Shown: positions 1-9,285 of the stretch, piece by piece
Numbering within the stretch: the stretch's first letter is position 1
Layout: every line of letters begins with the position of its first letter
Assembly (NCBI RefSeq): GCF_025961475.1
Contig: NZ_JAOQNS010000005.1
Location: 124,001-188,000 of the forward strand
DNA length: 64,000 nt
Reading direction: 5' to 3'
DNA from: Rhodobium gokarnense
GTDB taxonomy: Bacteria; Pseudomonadota; Alphaproteobacteria; Rhizobiales; Rhodobiaceae
Notes under the pieces: model-generated
What the model saw: only the letters and a program-made list of their open reading frames with translations
What the model was told of the DNA's origin: nothing
The model's database searches: none
Position numbers and translations under genes: made by a program

Positions 1-1
1 T

Positions 2-2044
2 TTTTTTTGCCTCTGCCTTTCCGTTCTTATTCCGCTGTCGCAATCGGCATCGGCGGCCGGCGTACTGGCGGATGCCATCGAACCCGCAAGGCCGGATGCG
101 ACGCTTGCCGCCGACCTGTTCGGGCGTAACGATCCCGTCGGCGTGGTGCGCGAGGAGCGTGCCGGCGTTCCCGGCTGGACAGTGCGCGCCGGCGACACGG
201 TCGTCGGCCATATCGGCTCGACCTGGGAGATCGCCGGCTCGGTCGGCTATTCCGGCCGCCCCCTCGATGTGCTCGTTGCCATCGACACCAGGGCCCATAT
301 CGCCGGCGCCCGGCTGATGCGCCACAACGAGCCTGTGCTGACGCTCGGCATTTCCGACGAGGATATCGGCCGCTACGTCGACGGCTTTGCCGGCGTCGAC
401 CTCAGCGCGCCGCGCGACAGGATCCTGGCGCCACAACCCGGCGTTCCGGACGTCATCGCCCGGGCGACGGTTTCCACCGGCGTCATCCGCGACGGCATCC
501 TGCGCACCGCCCGCACGCTCGCCATGGGCCGCAGCCTTCTCTCCGGCGACCGCATCGAACGGCTCGCCTTTTCCCCCGCCGGCTGGCCGGAGCTATTGGA
601 GATGGGGGCGCTCGCCCATAGCCGTCTGTCGATGTCGGAGGCGACGGACAAGCTGACCGGCGCGCTCGTCCCGGTGCCGCCGGGCGACGGCGCCTTTCTC
701 GACCTTTATGTCGGCCTTGCCGATCCGCCGACCGTCGGGCGTAACCTCCTCGGCCAGCAGCTCTACACGAACGCGCTCGGCACTCTCGGCCCCGGCGACA
801 CCGCCCTCATCGTGCTGTCGCGCGGGCTCTATTCCCACCGCGGCACGGCCTGGAGGCGCTCCGGCACCTTCGAGCGGCTGACAATCGTCCAGGGCGACAC
901 GCGGCTCCATCCGGGTGCCGACGACTACCTGTTCGTCAAGCGGCTCGCCGCCGAGGACGCCCCGACAATGAAGGAGGTCAGCATTTTCCGCCTCGGCCCG
1001 GCGATCGATCCGATGCAGCCGATCACGGTGGAGGTGCGGGCCGAACGGCCGGCCGAAGGCGGCGGCACGGTGGCGACGACGATCCCGGCCACCTACACGT
1101 TGCCGGAGGCGTTCCAGCGCCCGCCGCCGCCGGAACCGGTGCCGCTGTGGCGCGAGACCTGGACCGCGAAGCGCCCGGCCGTCATTGTCGTCGCCGCGAT
1201 GCTGGCGACGCTGACGCTGATCCTCTTCTTGCAGGAGAGCTTCGTGCGCCGCCCCCGGCTGTGGCGGGTCGGCCGTCTCGGCTTTCTCGCCGTCACGCTG
1301 GTGGTGCTCGGCTGGGTCTTCAACGGGCAGCTATCCGTCGTCCAGGTCGTTGCATTCCTGCACGCCCTCCTCACCGGCTTTCACTGGGAGACTTTTTTGA
1401 TCGAGCCGGTGATCTTCCTGCTCTGGTCGTTCGTCGCGCTCGGCCTGTTGTTCTGGGGCCGCGGCGTCTATTGCGGCTGGCTCTGCCCGTTCGGCGCGCT
1501 CCAAGAGCTTTTGAACGCCGGCGCGCGGGCCCTGAAGGTGCCCCAGGTCGCCGTCCCCCAGGCGCTGCACGAACGGTTCTGGGTGATCAAATACACCCTC
1601 TTCGTCGCCATCCTCGGGCTCTCCTTCTACTCGCTCCACGACGCCCTGGTGCTGGCCGAGGCCGAGCCGTTCAAGACGGCGATGTCGCTGAGGATGATGC
1701 GGGCCTGGCCGTTCGTTGCCTATGTCCTCGGACTGCTCGCCGCCGGCCTCTTCATCGAGCGCTTCTTCTGCCGCTATCTCTGCCCGCTCGGGGCGGGGCT
1801 CGCGATCCCGGCCAAGCTGAAGATTTTCGACTGGCTGCACCGGCGCCCGCAATGCGGCCGGGAGTGCCGCTTATGCGAGACCAAATGCACGGTCGGCGCC
1901 ATCGACCCGCTCGGTCGCATCAATGCCAATGAATGCGTGCTGTGCCTGCGCTGCCAGGTGATCTTCCACGATGCGAATACCTGCACGATCCTGAAGCGCC
2001 GGGTCCGCAGCCCCGCCGGCGCGGCGCCGGCAGCGGAGAGATGA
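2..2044 (+). CDS. nosR: NosR/NirI-family membrane iron-sulfur flavoprotein, 5'-truncated by the window edge
   Basis: The reading frame is open from base 2 and starts with the end of a hydrophobic signal-like stretch, so the true start lies just outside the window. The first half is the periplasmic FMN-binding type domain. Five or six membrane helices follow, then polyferredoxin motifs: CGWLCP near base 1472, CRYLCP near 1771, and a C-terminal cluster (CRLCETKC and CVLCLRC). This family feeds electrons to nitrous-oxide reductase (NosR) or is needed for nirS expression (NirI). The following apbE gene fits either, because nosR-nosX and nirI-nirX are both known pairs. No nosZ or nirS is visible, and adjacency to nor resembles the Paracoccus nirIX-nor arrangement. 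The family call is secure; NosR versus NirI is not. Confidence 0.85.
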   Translation, partial: FFCLCLSVLIPLSQSASAAGVLADAIEPARPDATLAADLFGRNDPVGVVREERAGVPGWTVRAGDTVVGHIGSTWEIAGSVGYSGRPLDVLVAIDTRAHIAGARLMRHNEPVLTLGISDEDIGRYVDGFAGVDLSAPRDRILAPQPGVPDVIARATVSTGVIRDGILRTARTLAMGRSLLSGDRIERLAFSPAGWPELLEMGALAHSRLSMSEATDKLTGALVPVPPGDGAFLDLYVGLADPPTVGRNLLGQQLYTNALGTLGPGDTALIVLSRGLYSHRGTAWRRSGTFERLTIVQGDTRLHPGADDYLFVKRLAAEDAPTMKEVSIFRLGPAIDPMQPITVEVRAERPAEGGGTVATTIPATYTLPEAFQRPPPPEPVPLWRETWTAKRPAVIVVAAMLATLTLILFLQESFVRRPRLWRVGRLGFLAVTLVVLGWVFNGQLSVVQVVAFLHALLTGFHWETFLIEPVIFLLWSFVALGLLFWGRGVYCGWLCPFGALQELLNAGARALKVPQVAVPQALHERFWVIKYTLFVAILGLSFYSLHDALVLAEAEPFKTAMSLRMMRAWPFVAYVLGLLAAGLFIERFFCRYLCPLGAGLAIPAKLKIFDWLHRRPQCGRECRLCETKCTVGAIDPLGRINANECVLCLRCQVIFHDANTCTILKRRVRSPAGAAPAAER

Positions 2045-2045
2045 C

Positions 2046-2933
2046 ATGCTGACCCGCCGCCGCTTCCTCACCATCATCGCCGCTGCCGCCACGCTCGGAC
2101 CGGCACGGGCCGCCCCGCCGGCGTGGGAATGGCGCGGCCGGGCGCTCGGCGCCGACGCCCGCATCCTGCTTGTCGATGCCGAAGCTAATGCGGCGCGGCA
2201 CCTGTTCCACCGCATCGAGAAGGAACTAGCCCTTATCGAGCGGCACTTCTCGCTCTTTGCCAAGTCCTCGCTGACCCGGCTCAACCGCACCGGCCGCCTC
2301 GCCCATCCCGCGCCGGACGTGCTTGCGCTCTTCACCCTTGCCGGCAGGGTCCATGCGGCAACGGGCGGCGCCTTCGATCCGACCGTGCAGCCGCTCTGGC
2401 GCGCGCTCGCCGAAGGCCGCGATCCGGGACCGGCCCGCGCCCTCGTCGGCTGGCGGAACGTTCAGGTGACCCGCGAGGAGATCCGCCTTACCCGGCCCGG
2501 CATGGCCCTCACCTTCAACGGCATCGCCCAAGGCTTTGCCACCGATCGCGTGGCCGAATTGATCCGTGCCGCCGGCTTCAGCAACGTCCTCATCGACATC
2601 GGCGAAATCGCCGGCCTCGGGCATCGCAGCGACGGCGCGCCCTGGTCCGCCGCTATCGCGCTTGCCGACGGCGCGGAGGTGGCACGCACCGGTCTTTCCG
2701 GCATGGCGCTCGCCGTCTCCTCGCCGGGCGGCACGCGCATCGGGCCGGGCGGACGCCTCGGCCACATCATCGATCCGGACGGCGCCAGCGCCCGCTGGCG
2801 GCTCGCCGCCGTGACCGCGCCCTCGGCGGCCCTTGCCGATGGATTGTCGACCGCCTTTTGCCTGATGGATCGGGAAGCCATCGCGGCTGCGCTGAAGCGG
2901 TTTCCCGGCGCGCGCCTTGCCGCGCTGGTGTAG
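2046..2933 (+). CDS. nosX: FAD:protein FMN transferase (ApbE family, NosX/NirX type), Tat-exported
   Basis: This 295-residue protein begins with a twin-arginine signal (TRRRFL followed by an Ala-rich hydrophobic core ending near PARA). It carries ApbE-family features, including NGIAQGFATD and the conserved DIGEI segment. ApbE enzymes attach FMN from FAD to a threonine of periplasmic flavoproteins; the partner here is very likely the NosR-type protein encoded one base upstream. The two genes are separated only by the overlapping TGACATG junction and are surely co-transcribed. NosX and NirX of Paracoccus are the closest functional models. The length is normal for the family. Confidence 0.85.
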   Translation: MLTRRRFLTIIAAAATLGPARAAPPAWEWRGRALGADARILLVDAEANAARHLFHRIEKELALIERHFSLFAKSSLTRLNRTGRLAHPAPDVLALFTLAGRVHAATGGAFDPTVQPLWRALAEGRDPGPARALVGWRNVQVTREEIRLTRPGMALTFNGIAQGFATDRVAELIRAAGFSNVLIDIGEIAGLGHRSDGAPWSAAIALADGAEVARTGLSGMALAVSSPGGTRIGPGGRLGHIIDPDGASARWRLAAVTAPSAALADGLSTAFCLMDREAIAAALKRFPGARLAALV

Positions 2934-2957
2934 GCGGATCGCGAAATCCGGCGCCGC

Positions 2958-2971
2958 TTGACTTTGGTTAA
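2958..2971. promoter_or_regulatory. Nnr/Fnr-type box upstream of norC
   Basis: TTGACTTTGGTTAA is an imperfect dyad of the form TTGAC-N4-GTTAA. It resembles the NNR sites of Paracoccus nir and nor promoters. A class II arrangement (centre about 41.5 bases before the transcript start) would put the start near base 3006. That lies downstream of the first in-frame ATG (2999) and upstream of the ATG at 3038, so it supports 3038 as the norC start. The regulator gene (nnrR/dnr type) is not in the window. Confidence 0.6.
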
Positions 2972-3037
2972 GGCACCGGGGCGCCCCTTCACCAATTCAT
3001 GGAAAATCATCAACAGCTCCAGCAAAGGGGGCGCAAG

Positions 3038-3490
3038 ATGCGCGAAGTCATGACAAAGAGCATGGCCCGAAATATCTTCTATGGGGGATCTCTCTTCTTC
3101 ATACTGATATTTCTGGGACTTTCGGCACACAGCCATTACTACATCACGACTGTCTCCACCGACACGGCAAAGCTGACCGAAAGCGTCGCCGCCGGCAAGC
3201 GCCTCTGGGAAAAGCACGCCTGCATCAACTGCCACACGATCCTCGGCGAAGGCGCCTATTTCGCCCCGGAACTCAGCAACGTGATGGTGCGCTGGGGCGT
3301 CCAGGACGACCCGGAAGCCGCCTTTGAGACCTTGAAGGGATGGATGGAATCGATGCCCACCGGCATCGAGGGCCGCCGGCAAATGCCGCATTTCGACCTG
3401 ACCGATGAAGAGTATCGCCAGATCGCCGACTTCCTGTTGTGGGCGTCGACCATCCGTTCGCAGAACTGGCCGCCGAACGACGCCGGTTGA
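3038..3490 (+). CDS. norC: nitric oxide reductase subunit C (cytochrome c)
   Basis: NorC is the membrane-anchored monoheme cytochrome that passes electrons to NorB for reduction of NO to N2O. The 150-residue product has one N-terminal membrane helix (about residues 13-30) and a heme c motif C62-I-N-C65-H66. I chose the ATG at 3038 rather than 2999. It is preceded by an AGGGGG ribosome site, gives the family length and N-terminus (M-x-x-x-MTKxMARN), and agrees with the promoter geometry. It is the first gene of norCBQDEF, and norB follows after 10 bases. Confidence 0.95.
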   Translation: MREVMTKSMARNIFYGGSLFFILIFLGLSAHSHYYITTVSTDTAKLTESVAAGKRLWEKHACINCHTILGEGAYFAPELSNVMVRWGVQDDPEAAFETLKGWMESMPTGIEGRRQMPHFDLTDEEYRQIADFLLWASTIRSQNWPPNDAG

Positions 3491-3500
3491 GGAGATCGCC

Positions 3501-4871
3501 ATGAAATACCAGTCGCAGAAGATCGCGCTCGCCTACATGTATGTCGCGCTGGCGCTGTTCGCCGTCCAGGTCCTGATGGGCCTCGTCCTCGGCTACATCT
3601 ATGTGCAGCCGAACTTCCTGTCGGAAATCCTGCCCTTCAACATCGCCCGCATGCTGCACACCAACAGCCTGGTGGTGTGGCTGATCACCGGCTTCTTCGG
3701 CGCCGCCTATTTCCTCATTCCCGAGGAGGCGGAGCGCGAGATCCATTCGCCGATGCTCGCCTATCTGCAGCTCCTGATCCTCGTCGTCGGTACGGCCGGC
3801 GTCGTCGTCACCTACCTCTTCAACCTCTTTGACGGCAATTTCCTGCTCGGCAACGAGGGGCGCGAGTTCCTGGAACAGCCGAAATGGGTGAAGGCCGGCA
3901 TCGTCGTCGCCGCGCTCATCTTCCTCTTCAACGTCACCATGACGGTCCTGAAGGGCCGCAAGACCGCGGTCACCAACATCCTGCTCCTCGGCCTCTGGGG
4001 CCTGGCGCTGCTGTTCCTCTTTGCCTTCTACAATCCGGAGAACCTGGCACTCGACAAGCAGTACTGGTGGTACGTCGTGCATCTGTGGGTCGAGGGCGTC
4101 TGGGAGCTGATCATGGCCTCGATCCTCGCCTATCTGATGCTGAAGCTGACCGGCGTCGACCGCGAGGTGGTGGAGAAATGGCTTTACGTCATCGTCGCAA
4201 CGGCCCTCTTCTCCGGCATCCTCGGCACCGGCCACCACTATTACTGGATCGGCACGCCGGGCTACTGGCAGTGGATCGGCTCGATCTTCTCCTCGCTGGA
4301 GGTCGTCCCGTTCTTTGCCATGATGAGCTTTGCCTTCGTCATGGTCTGGAAGGGCCGCCGCAACCATCCGAACCGGGCCGCGCTGCTGTGGAGCCTCGGC
4401 TGCGCCACCCTTGCCTTCTTCGGCGCCGGCGTCTGGGGCTTCCTGCACACCCTGCACGGCGTCAACTTCTACACCCACGGCACCCAGATCACCGCCGCGC
4501 ACGGCCACCTCGCTTTCTTCGGCGCCTATGTGTCCCTCAACCTTGCGGTCTTCACCTATATGGCGCCGATCCTGAGGGGCCGCGATCCCTATAACCAGGT
4601 GCTCAACATGGCGTCGTTCTGGCTGATGAGCAGCGGCATGGTGTTCATGACCGTGACGCTGACCTTCGCCGGTGCCGTGCAGACGCACCTGCAGCGGGTC
4701 ATGGGCATGAACTTCATCGAGGTCCAGGACCAGCTCGCCATCTTCTTCTGGATGCGGTTCGGCTCCGGCGTCGCGGTCGTCCTCGGCGTCGCCCTGTTCC
4801 TCTATTCGGTGCTGGTACCCGGACGGGAAGTCGTTGCGCCCGGCCCGGCCGTGCAGGCGGCCGCGGAGTAG
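3501..4871 (+). CDS. norB: nitric oxide reductase catalytic subunit B
   Basis: This 456-residue, 12-helix protein of the heme-copper oxidase superfamily is the NO-reducing subunit (heme b, heme b3, non-heme iron). Diagnostic segments include HTNSLVVWLITGFFGAAYFLIPEE, given here only as H-T-N-S to P-E-E, the HLWVEGVWE helix, the GTGHHYYWIG His-His motif and HGHLAFFGAY. The open frame extends further upstream, but the ATG at 3501 has a GAGGAGAT ribosome site and the family N-terminus (MKYQSQKIA). The stop TAG shares its last base with the GTG of norQ, indicating translational coupling. Confidence 0.96.
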   Translation: MKYQSQKIALAYMYVALALFAVQVLMGLVLGYIYVQPNFLSEILPFNIARMLHTNSLVVWLITGFFGAAYFLIPEEAEREIHSPMLAYLQLLILVVGTAGVVVTYLFNLFDGNFLLGNEGREFLEQPKWVKAGIVVAALIFLFNVTMTVLKGRKTAVTNILLLGLWGLALLFLFAFYNPENLALDKQYWWYVVHLWVEGVWELIMASILAYLMLKLTGVDREVVEKWLYVIVATALFSGILGTGHHYYWIGTPGYWQWIGSIFSSLEVVPFFAMMSFAFVMVWKGRRNHPNRAALLWSLGCATLAFFGAGVWGFLHTLHGVNFYTHGTQITAAHGHLAFFGAYVSLNLAVFTYMAPILRGRDPYNQVLNMASFWLMSSGMVFMTVTLTFAGAVQTHLQRVMGMNFIEVQDQLAIFFWMRFGSGVAVVLGVALFLYSVLVPGREVVAPGPAVQAAAE

Positions 4872-5683
4872 TGACCGTGAACGCCCCGCTCGACATGGAG
4901 AAGGCGGCCCCGGCCGCCTTCTACCTTCCCCACGGCGACGAATGCACCGTCTTTGCCGCCGCCCACGCCAACCGGCTGCCGGTGCTCCTCAAAGGCCCGA
5001 CCGGCTGCGGCAAGACCCGCTTCGTCACCCATATGGCGAACCGGCTGGCGCGCCCGCTCTATACCGTTGCCTGCCACGATGACCTCTCCGCCGCCGACCT
5101 GATCGGCCGCTATCTGCTGAAGGGCGGCGAGACGGTCTGGGTCGACGGGCCGCTGACCCGCGCCGTGCGCGAAGGCGCCATCTGCTATCTCGACGAGGTC
5201 GTCGAGGCCCGCAAGGACGTCACCGTCGTGCTGCACCCGCTGACCGACGACCGTCGCATCCTGCCGGTCGACCGCACCGGCGAGGAGATCGCCGCCGCCC
5301 CCGGCTTCATGCTCGTCGCCTCCTACAATCCCGGCTACCAGAACATCCTGAAAACGCTGAAGCCGTCGACCCGGCAGCGCTTCGTCGCCCTTGAATTCGA
5401 CTTCCCGGCGCCCGAGCACGAGGTGCCCGTGGTGGTTCGCGAAAGCGGTCTGGAAGAGGCTCGGGTGCAGCCCCTCGTGCGCCTCGCCAACAAGCTGCGC
5501 GGCCTCAAGGGGCAGGACCTGGAAGAAGGCGTCTCGACGCGCCTCGTCGTCTATGCGGCGACCCTCATCGCCACCGGAATGCCGGTCGAGCGCGCGGTGT
5601 CGGTGGCCATGGTCGAGCCCTTGACCGACGACGCCGACGTCAAGCGCGGGCTGCTCGATCTCGTCCTGGCCGTTTATGGATGA
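4871..5683 (+). CDS. norQ: NorQ, MoxR-type AAA+ ATPase for NO reductase activation
   Basis: The 270-residue protein has a Walker A motif GPTGCGKT (residues 42-49) and a Walker B region ICYLDEVVEARKD typical of the NorQ/CbbQ group of MoxR AAA+ ATPases. It acts with NorD to insert the non-heme iron into NorB. The GTG start overlaps the norB stop by one base. A GTG two codons later (4877) is an alternative. Its stop overlaps the norD start (ATGA). Confidence 0.93.
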   Translation: MTVNAPLDMEKAAPAAFYLPHGDECTVFAAAHANRLPVLLKGPTGCGKTRFVTHMANRLARPLYTVACHDDLSAADLIGRYLLKGGETVWVDGPLTRAVREGAICYLDEVVEARKDVTVVLHPLTDDRRILPVDRTGEEIAAAPGFMLVASYNPGYQNILKTLKPSTRQRFVALEFDFPAPEHEVPVVVRESGLEEARVQPLVRLANKLRGLKGQDLEEGVSTRLVVYAATLIATGMPVERAVSVAMVEPLTDDADVKRGLLDLVLAVYG

Positions 5684-7626
5684 GGCAGGCCATGACGAAG
5701 ATCGACATCGAGCCATGGGAACCCGAAGAGACCGTCGGGAAACTGTGGCACACCCTGGCCAGCCGTCTCGATGTGACAGCGGAGCATGACGGTGCCCGTG
5801 TCGACCTCGCAGAGGTCGAGGGACGGCTGGCCGTTTTCTATCGCGGGCTCGGCGGCAGCCCCGACGTTGCATTAAAACCGGTGGATGGCGAGCAGAGCCG
5901 CCACCGGCTGTCGTTCCGCCGGCGGCTTGCGACCGACGCGGAGCGGATGCCACGCGCGAGCTTCGACGGCGAGGCCCTGCGCCTGCCAGCGTCGCTCGCC
6001 GTCTTTCCCTACCGCGAAGCCAATGCGGCGCTCTATCTCTGGCTCGCCGCCTCGGCACCGCATATTTGCCCGCCGCCGCGCCATGGCGATCCATTGAGGG
6101 CCGATATCGCGGCGATCATGGCGGCGATGGCCGGAACGCTACGCACTCTTGCCGAGGCGCCCGGCCTGGCGGGCTTGCAGCGCGACCTTTGCCGCGCCTG
6201 CCTCGCCAATCGCCCCGACCGCAAGCTTCCGCCGGTCGAGACCGCGGTGGAGGATCTCGTTCGCCATGTGCTCGGCGATCGCCGGCCGCTGTCGACGCTG
6301 GCCGCGCAGATGCTCGTTGCCTGCCGCAGCGGCGACCTTGTGGACGTCCACGCGCCGCGGGGCTACCGCCCCTTCCAGCCCGTGCCGCTGTGGATCGACT
6401 GCCGGGAGCGCACCCGCTCCGCGTCCAACGAGGACGAGGCAGCGCCCGGCGAAGGCCCCGCGGAGGACGGCCCGACCGGCGTCAAGCGCGCCCGCCGCCA
6501 CCGCTCCGACGAGGCGGAGCGCAAGGACAGCCTCATCCTCCACAAGTTCGAGGCGATCCTGAGTTGGACCGAATTCCTCAACCTCAACCGCCGGGTCGAC
6601 GACGACGACACCGACAGCGCCAGGAAGGCGGCCGATGACCAGGAGGAAATCGGCCTCGGCCAGGTCTCCAAAAGCCCTGCCACCCGGCTGAAGCTGCATC
6701 TCGACCTTGCCCCGGAAGACGCCGACCGCGAGGCGCTTTCGGCCGCCCACACCTATCCGGAATGGGACGCGCGCACCGGAACCTACCTGCCCGCCCATGT
6801 GCGCGTACTGGAAAGCACGGCGGAGCCGGACGATGCCGAGGCGCCCGGCGACGATGCGCAGGCCGTCCGGCGCATCCGCTCGGTCAAGCGCCAGTTCGAG
6901 GCGCTGAGGCCCGGCCGCATGATGACCGCCGGCCACCTCGACGGCGACGAGCTGGACACCGACATGGCGGTGCGCGCCAGCACCGACCGGCTGGCCACCG
7001 GCATCGCCAACGAACGCATCTGGCGCCAGAGCCGGCCCCAGGCGCGCAGCCTTTCCGTCTCCATCCTGCTCGACGTCTCGCGGTCGACAGAGAGCGCCGT
7101 TTCCGGCCGCCAGGTCATCGACATCGAGCGCGAGGCGCTGGCCGCGCTGGCCTGGGGGCTCGATGCCTGCGGCGACGACTTCGCAATCCACGCCTTTTCC
7201 TCGCTGAAGCGGAACCGCGTCTACCTTCTCGGCTGCAAGGATTTCGGCGAGCCGATGGGGGCGACGGTGGAGGCCCGCATCCGGTCCCTGAAGCCCGGCT
7301 TCTACACCCGCCTCGGAGCCGCCATCCGCCACGCCTCGGCCGGGCTTGCCGAGCAGGCCAAGAAGCGGCGCCTGCTCCTCGTCATCACCGACGGCAAGCC
7401 GAACGACCTCGACCACTATGAGGGCCGGCACGGCATCGAGGACAGCGCCATGGCGGTGCGCGAGGCGCGCCGCGCCGGCCATGCCGTCTTCGGGATCACC
7501 GTCGACAAGGACGCCCGCTCCTGGTTTCCGCGCATTTTTGGCCGCGGCGGCTACGCCCAGATCTCCCATCCGGACCGGCTCACCGCCGCCCTGCCGGAGA
7601 TCTACCGGCACCTGGTCGGGGCATGA
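5680..7626 (+). CDS. norD: NorD, VWA-domain partner of NorQ
   Basis: This is a 648-residue cytoplasmic protein with a C-terminal von Willebrand factor A domain. The metal-ion site is D465-V-S467-R-S469, followed by VITDGKPND. The central part is acidic and basic low-complexity sequence. NorD pairs with the NorQ ATPase to mature NO reductase; loss of either gives inactive NorCB in model organisms. The start overlaps norQ by four bases; a second ATG at 5692 is equally plausible. Its stop overlaps norE. Confidence 0.92.
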   Translation: MRQAMTKIDIEPWEPEETVGKLWHTLASRLDVTAEHDGARVDLAEVEGRLAVFYRGLGGSPDVALKPVDGEQSRHRLSFRRRLATDAERMPRASFDGEALRLPASLAVFPYREANAALYLWLAASAPHICPPPRHGDPLRADIAAIMAAMAGTLRTLAEAPGLAGLQRDLCRACLANRPDRKLPPVETAVEDLVRHVLGDRRPLSTLAAQMLVACRSGDLVDVHAPRGYRPFQPVPLWIDCRERTRSASNEDEAAPGEGPAEDGPTGVKRARRHRSDEAERKDSLILHKFEAILSWTEFLNLNRRVDDDDTDSARKAADDQEEIGLGQVSKSPATRLKLHLDLAPEDADREALSAAHTYPEWDARTGTYLPAHVRVLESTAEPDDAEAPGDDAQAVRRIRSVKRQFEALRPGRMMTAGHLDGDELDTDMAVRASTDRLATGIANERIWRQSRPQARSLSVSILLDVSRSTESAVSGRQVIDIEREALAALAWGLDACGDDFAIHAFSSLKRNRVYLLGCKDFGEPMGATVEARIRSLKPGFYTRLGAAIRHASAGLAEQAKKRRLLLVITDGKPNDLDHYEGRHGIEDSAMAVREARRAGHAVFGITVDKDARSWFPRIFGRGGYAQISHPDRLTAALPEIYRHLVGA

Positions 7627-8192
7627 GCGGGAAGGCGAAGGTCATGGCATCGGCGGATCCGCTCGAGCAACTGCCGGGCGACCTGATGATGTGGGTGCTA
7701 ATCGTCTCCGAACTCCTGGTGTTCGGGGCCGGGCTCGCCGCATTCCTCGCCGTTCGCATTTCCGATCCGGCCGGCTTTGCCGCTTCCCAGGACGATCTCC
7801 ACCGGGCTGCTGCCGGCATCAACACGGTGGTGCTGGTGACCTCCGGGTTCCTCGCCGCCCTGGCGGTCCGGGCACGGCGCGACGGCCGGCGCGGCAGGAC
7901 CCGCCTCCTGCTGGCCGCCGCCGCACTGCTCGGCGCCGTCTTCCTCGTCGTCAAGGGCTGGGAGTTCGCGGACGCCTTCGCGGCCGGCCTGTCCACCGAG
8001 ACGCACCCCTTCTTCACCTTCTATTTCCTGCTCACGGGCTTCCACTTCGCCCATGTGGTCGCCGGCATCGTCATCCTCGCCCTCATCGGCTGGAAGGATA
8101 GCCCACACAGCCTGGAAGTCGGCACGGCGTTCTGGCACATGGTCGACCTCGTCTGGGTGATCCTCTTCCCCGTCGTCTATCTCCTGAGGTGA
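7623..8192 (+). CDS. norE: NorE, cytochrome c oxidase subunit III-like protein
   Basis: The 189-residue protein has five predicted membrane helices and the subunit-III features HPFFTFYFLLTGFHFAHV and GTAFWHMVDLVW. NorE is an accessory membrane protein of nor operons that improves NO reductase activity but is not part of the purified enzyme. It overlaps norD by four bases (ATGA). Confidence 0.9.
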   Translation: MSGKAKVMASADPLEQLPGDLMMWVLIVSELLVFGAGLAAFLAVRISDPAGFAASQDDLHRAAAGINTVVLVTSGFLAALAVRARRDGRRGRTRLLLAAAALLGAVFLVVKGWEFADAFAAGLSTETHPFFTFYFLLTGFHFAHVVAGIVILALIGWKDSPHSLEVGTAFWHMVDLVWVILFPVVYLLR

Positions 8193-8195
8193 GCG

Positions 8196-8471
8196 ATGCC
8201 GCGCGATCCGCTCATCTGCGCCTGGATCCTACTGATCGCCCTTTGCCTCGGCTCGACCGCGATCGCCCTTGCGGTCGGATCGGGCCTCGGGCCTGTCGCG
8301 CTCACCGCCGCCGGTGCAGCGATATTGTTGCTGTCCTGGCTGAAGGCCCGGCTCATCCTCAACGCCTATCTCGGCCTTGCCGCGGCCCCTTTCTGGCGCA
8401 AAGGCTTCGAGATCACCCTGGCGCTTTACGCGCTGCTGTTGCTGGGGCTTTACGTAGCGCCCACGATCTGA
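8196..8471 (+). CDS. norF: NorF-type small membrane protein
   Basis: This 91-residue protein of three predicted membrane helices has the cytochrome oxidase subunit IV-like motif SWLKARLILNAYLGL seen in NorF. It starts three bases after the norE stop, with a GAGGTGAG ribosome site, and is the last gene of the nor operon. Its role is accessory to NO reductase. The downstream 99 bases to the tetR stop contain no clear intrinsic terminator. Confidence 0.82.
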   Translation: MPRDPLICAWILLIALCLGSTAIALAVGSGLGPVALTAAGAAILLLSWLKARLILNAYLGLAAAPFWRKGFEITLALYALLLLGLYVAPTI

Positions 8472-8570
8472 TGGCACGCGGATTCGTGGCATAACCGTTT
8501 GCAGCCGAATCGCGGATGATCGCGCCTGGGAGCGCCCCGTTTGCGTCGTCTCGCGCCGCCGGTGCGCCGC

Positions 8571-9194
8571 TCAGGTGCCGTCCTGATCTGCGGCATAGGC
8601 CTTCCAGAACACCTCGACGGCCTTGGCGACGACATGCTCCCTCTCCGCCTTGCTGATCTCCGTCTTGACGCCCAGCAGGTGCTTGTAGAAGAGGTCCGCC
8701 TTGCACAGCTCCAGGAACTGCTGGGCCGCCAGGTCGATGTCGTCGATGTCGAGGATGCCGCGCGCGACCGCGCCGGCAAGGAAATGGGCGAGCCGCTGGC
8801 TGCCCTTGCCCATGGCGCTGTCGTGGAAGACGCGGCCGATATCGGGAAACTGCCTGGTTTCGCTGACGACCAGCCGAAAGGTGCTCTGGGCGAAATCGGA
8901 GAGGATGAGATTGACATAGCTGCGGGCGATTTTCAGGAGCGCTTCGCGGACGTCCTCTTCCTTCAGTTCGACCTCGAAGACATGGCCGCCATGGGTTTCG
9001 CACTCCTCGCGCGTCATCGCGGCAAAGAGCGCCTTCTTGTCGGCAAAATGCTTGTAGATCGTTGCCTTTGAGACGCCCGCGGCGGCCGCAATGTCGTCGA
9101 CGCTGGCGCCGTCATAGCCGGACTCGTAGAAGGCCTGCTTGGCCCCCTCCAGGATCTGTGCCGCCTTGGAAGCCGCCCGCTTTCCCCGGTTCAT
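8571..9194 (-). CDS. TetR-family repressor of the divergent efflux genes
   Basis: The open frame is longer, but the ATG at 9194 (MNRGKRAASKAAQ) gives a normal 207-residue TetR protein. The N-terminal helix-turn-helix reads [21 protein letters not shown]. The C-terminal half is a ligand/dimer domain. It is transcribed divergently from the emrAB-like pair, 227 bases away, so it most likely represses that pair and itself. The shared dyad at 9270-9285 and half-site at 9199-9207 support this. The inducer is unknown. Confidence 0.85.
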   Translation of the reverse strand: MNRGKRAASKAAQILEGAKQAFYESGYDGASVDDIAAAAGVSKATIYKHFADKKALFAAMTREECETHGGHVFEVELKEEDVREALLKIARSYVNLILSDFAQSTFRLVVSETRQFPDIGRVFHDSAMGKGSQRLAHFLAGAVARGILDIDDIDLAAQQFLELCKADLFYKHLLGVKTEISKAEREHVVAKAVEVFWKAYAADQDGT

Positions 9195-9269
9195 ATCCGT
9201 CAGTTCACTTGTTTCATTTACTATTCCGCCCTTGATACGGCAGGAAATCCGCGTTTTCAACTTGCAAAA

Positions 9270-9285
9270 TGAACTGACCGGTTTA
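9270..9285. promoter_or_regulatory. candidate TetR operator between tetR and emrA
   Basis: TGAACTGACCGGTTTA is an imperfect dyad (AAC-Y-G-N2-C-R-GTT core) in the divergent promoter region. Its left half, TGAACTGAC, recurs on the opposite strand at 9199-9207, right beside the tetR start. This arrangement would let one repressor control both transcription units. It was assigned by inspection only. Confidence 0.4.

Noticed and set aside
2999-3037. Upstream ATG of norC at 2999
   Set aside because: It would lie before the transcript start predicted from the Nnr box and adds 13 residues absent from NorC proteins, while 3038 has a good ribosome site.
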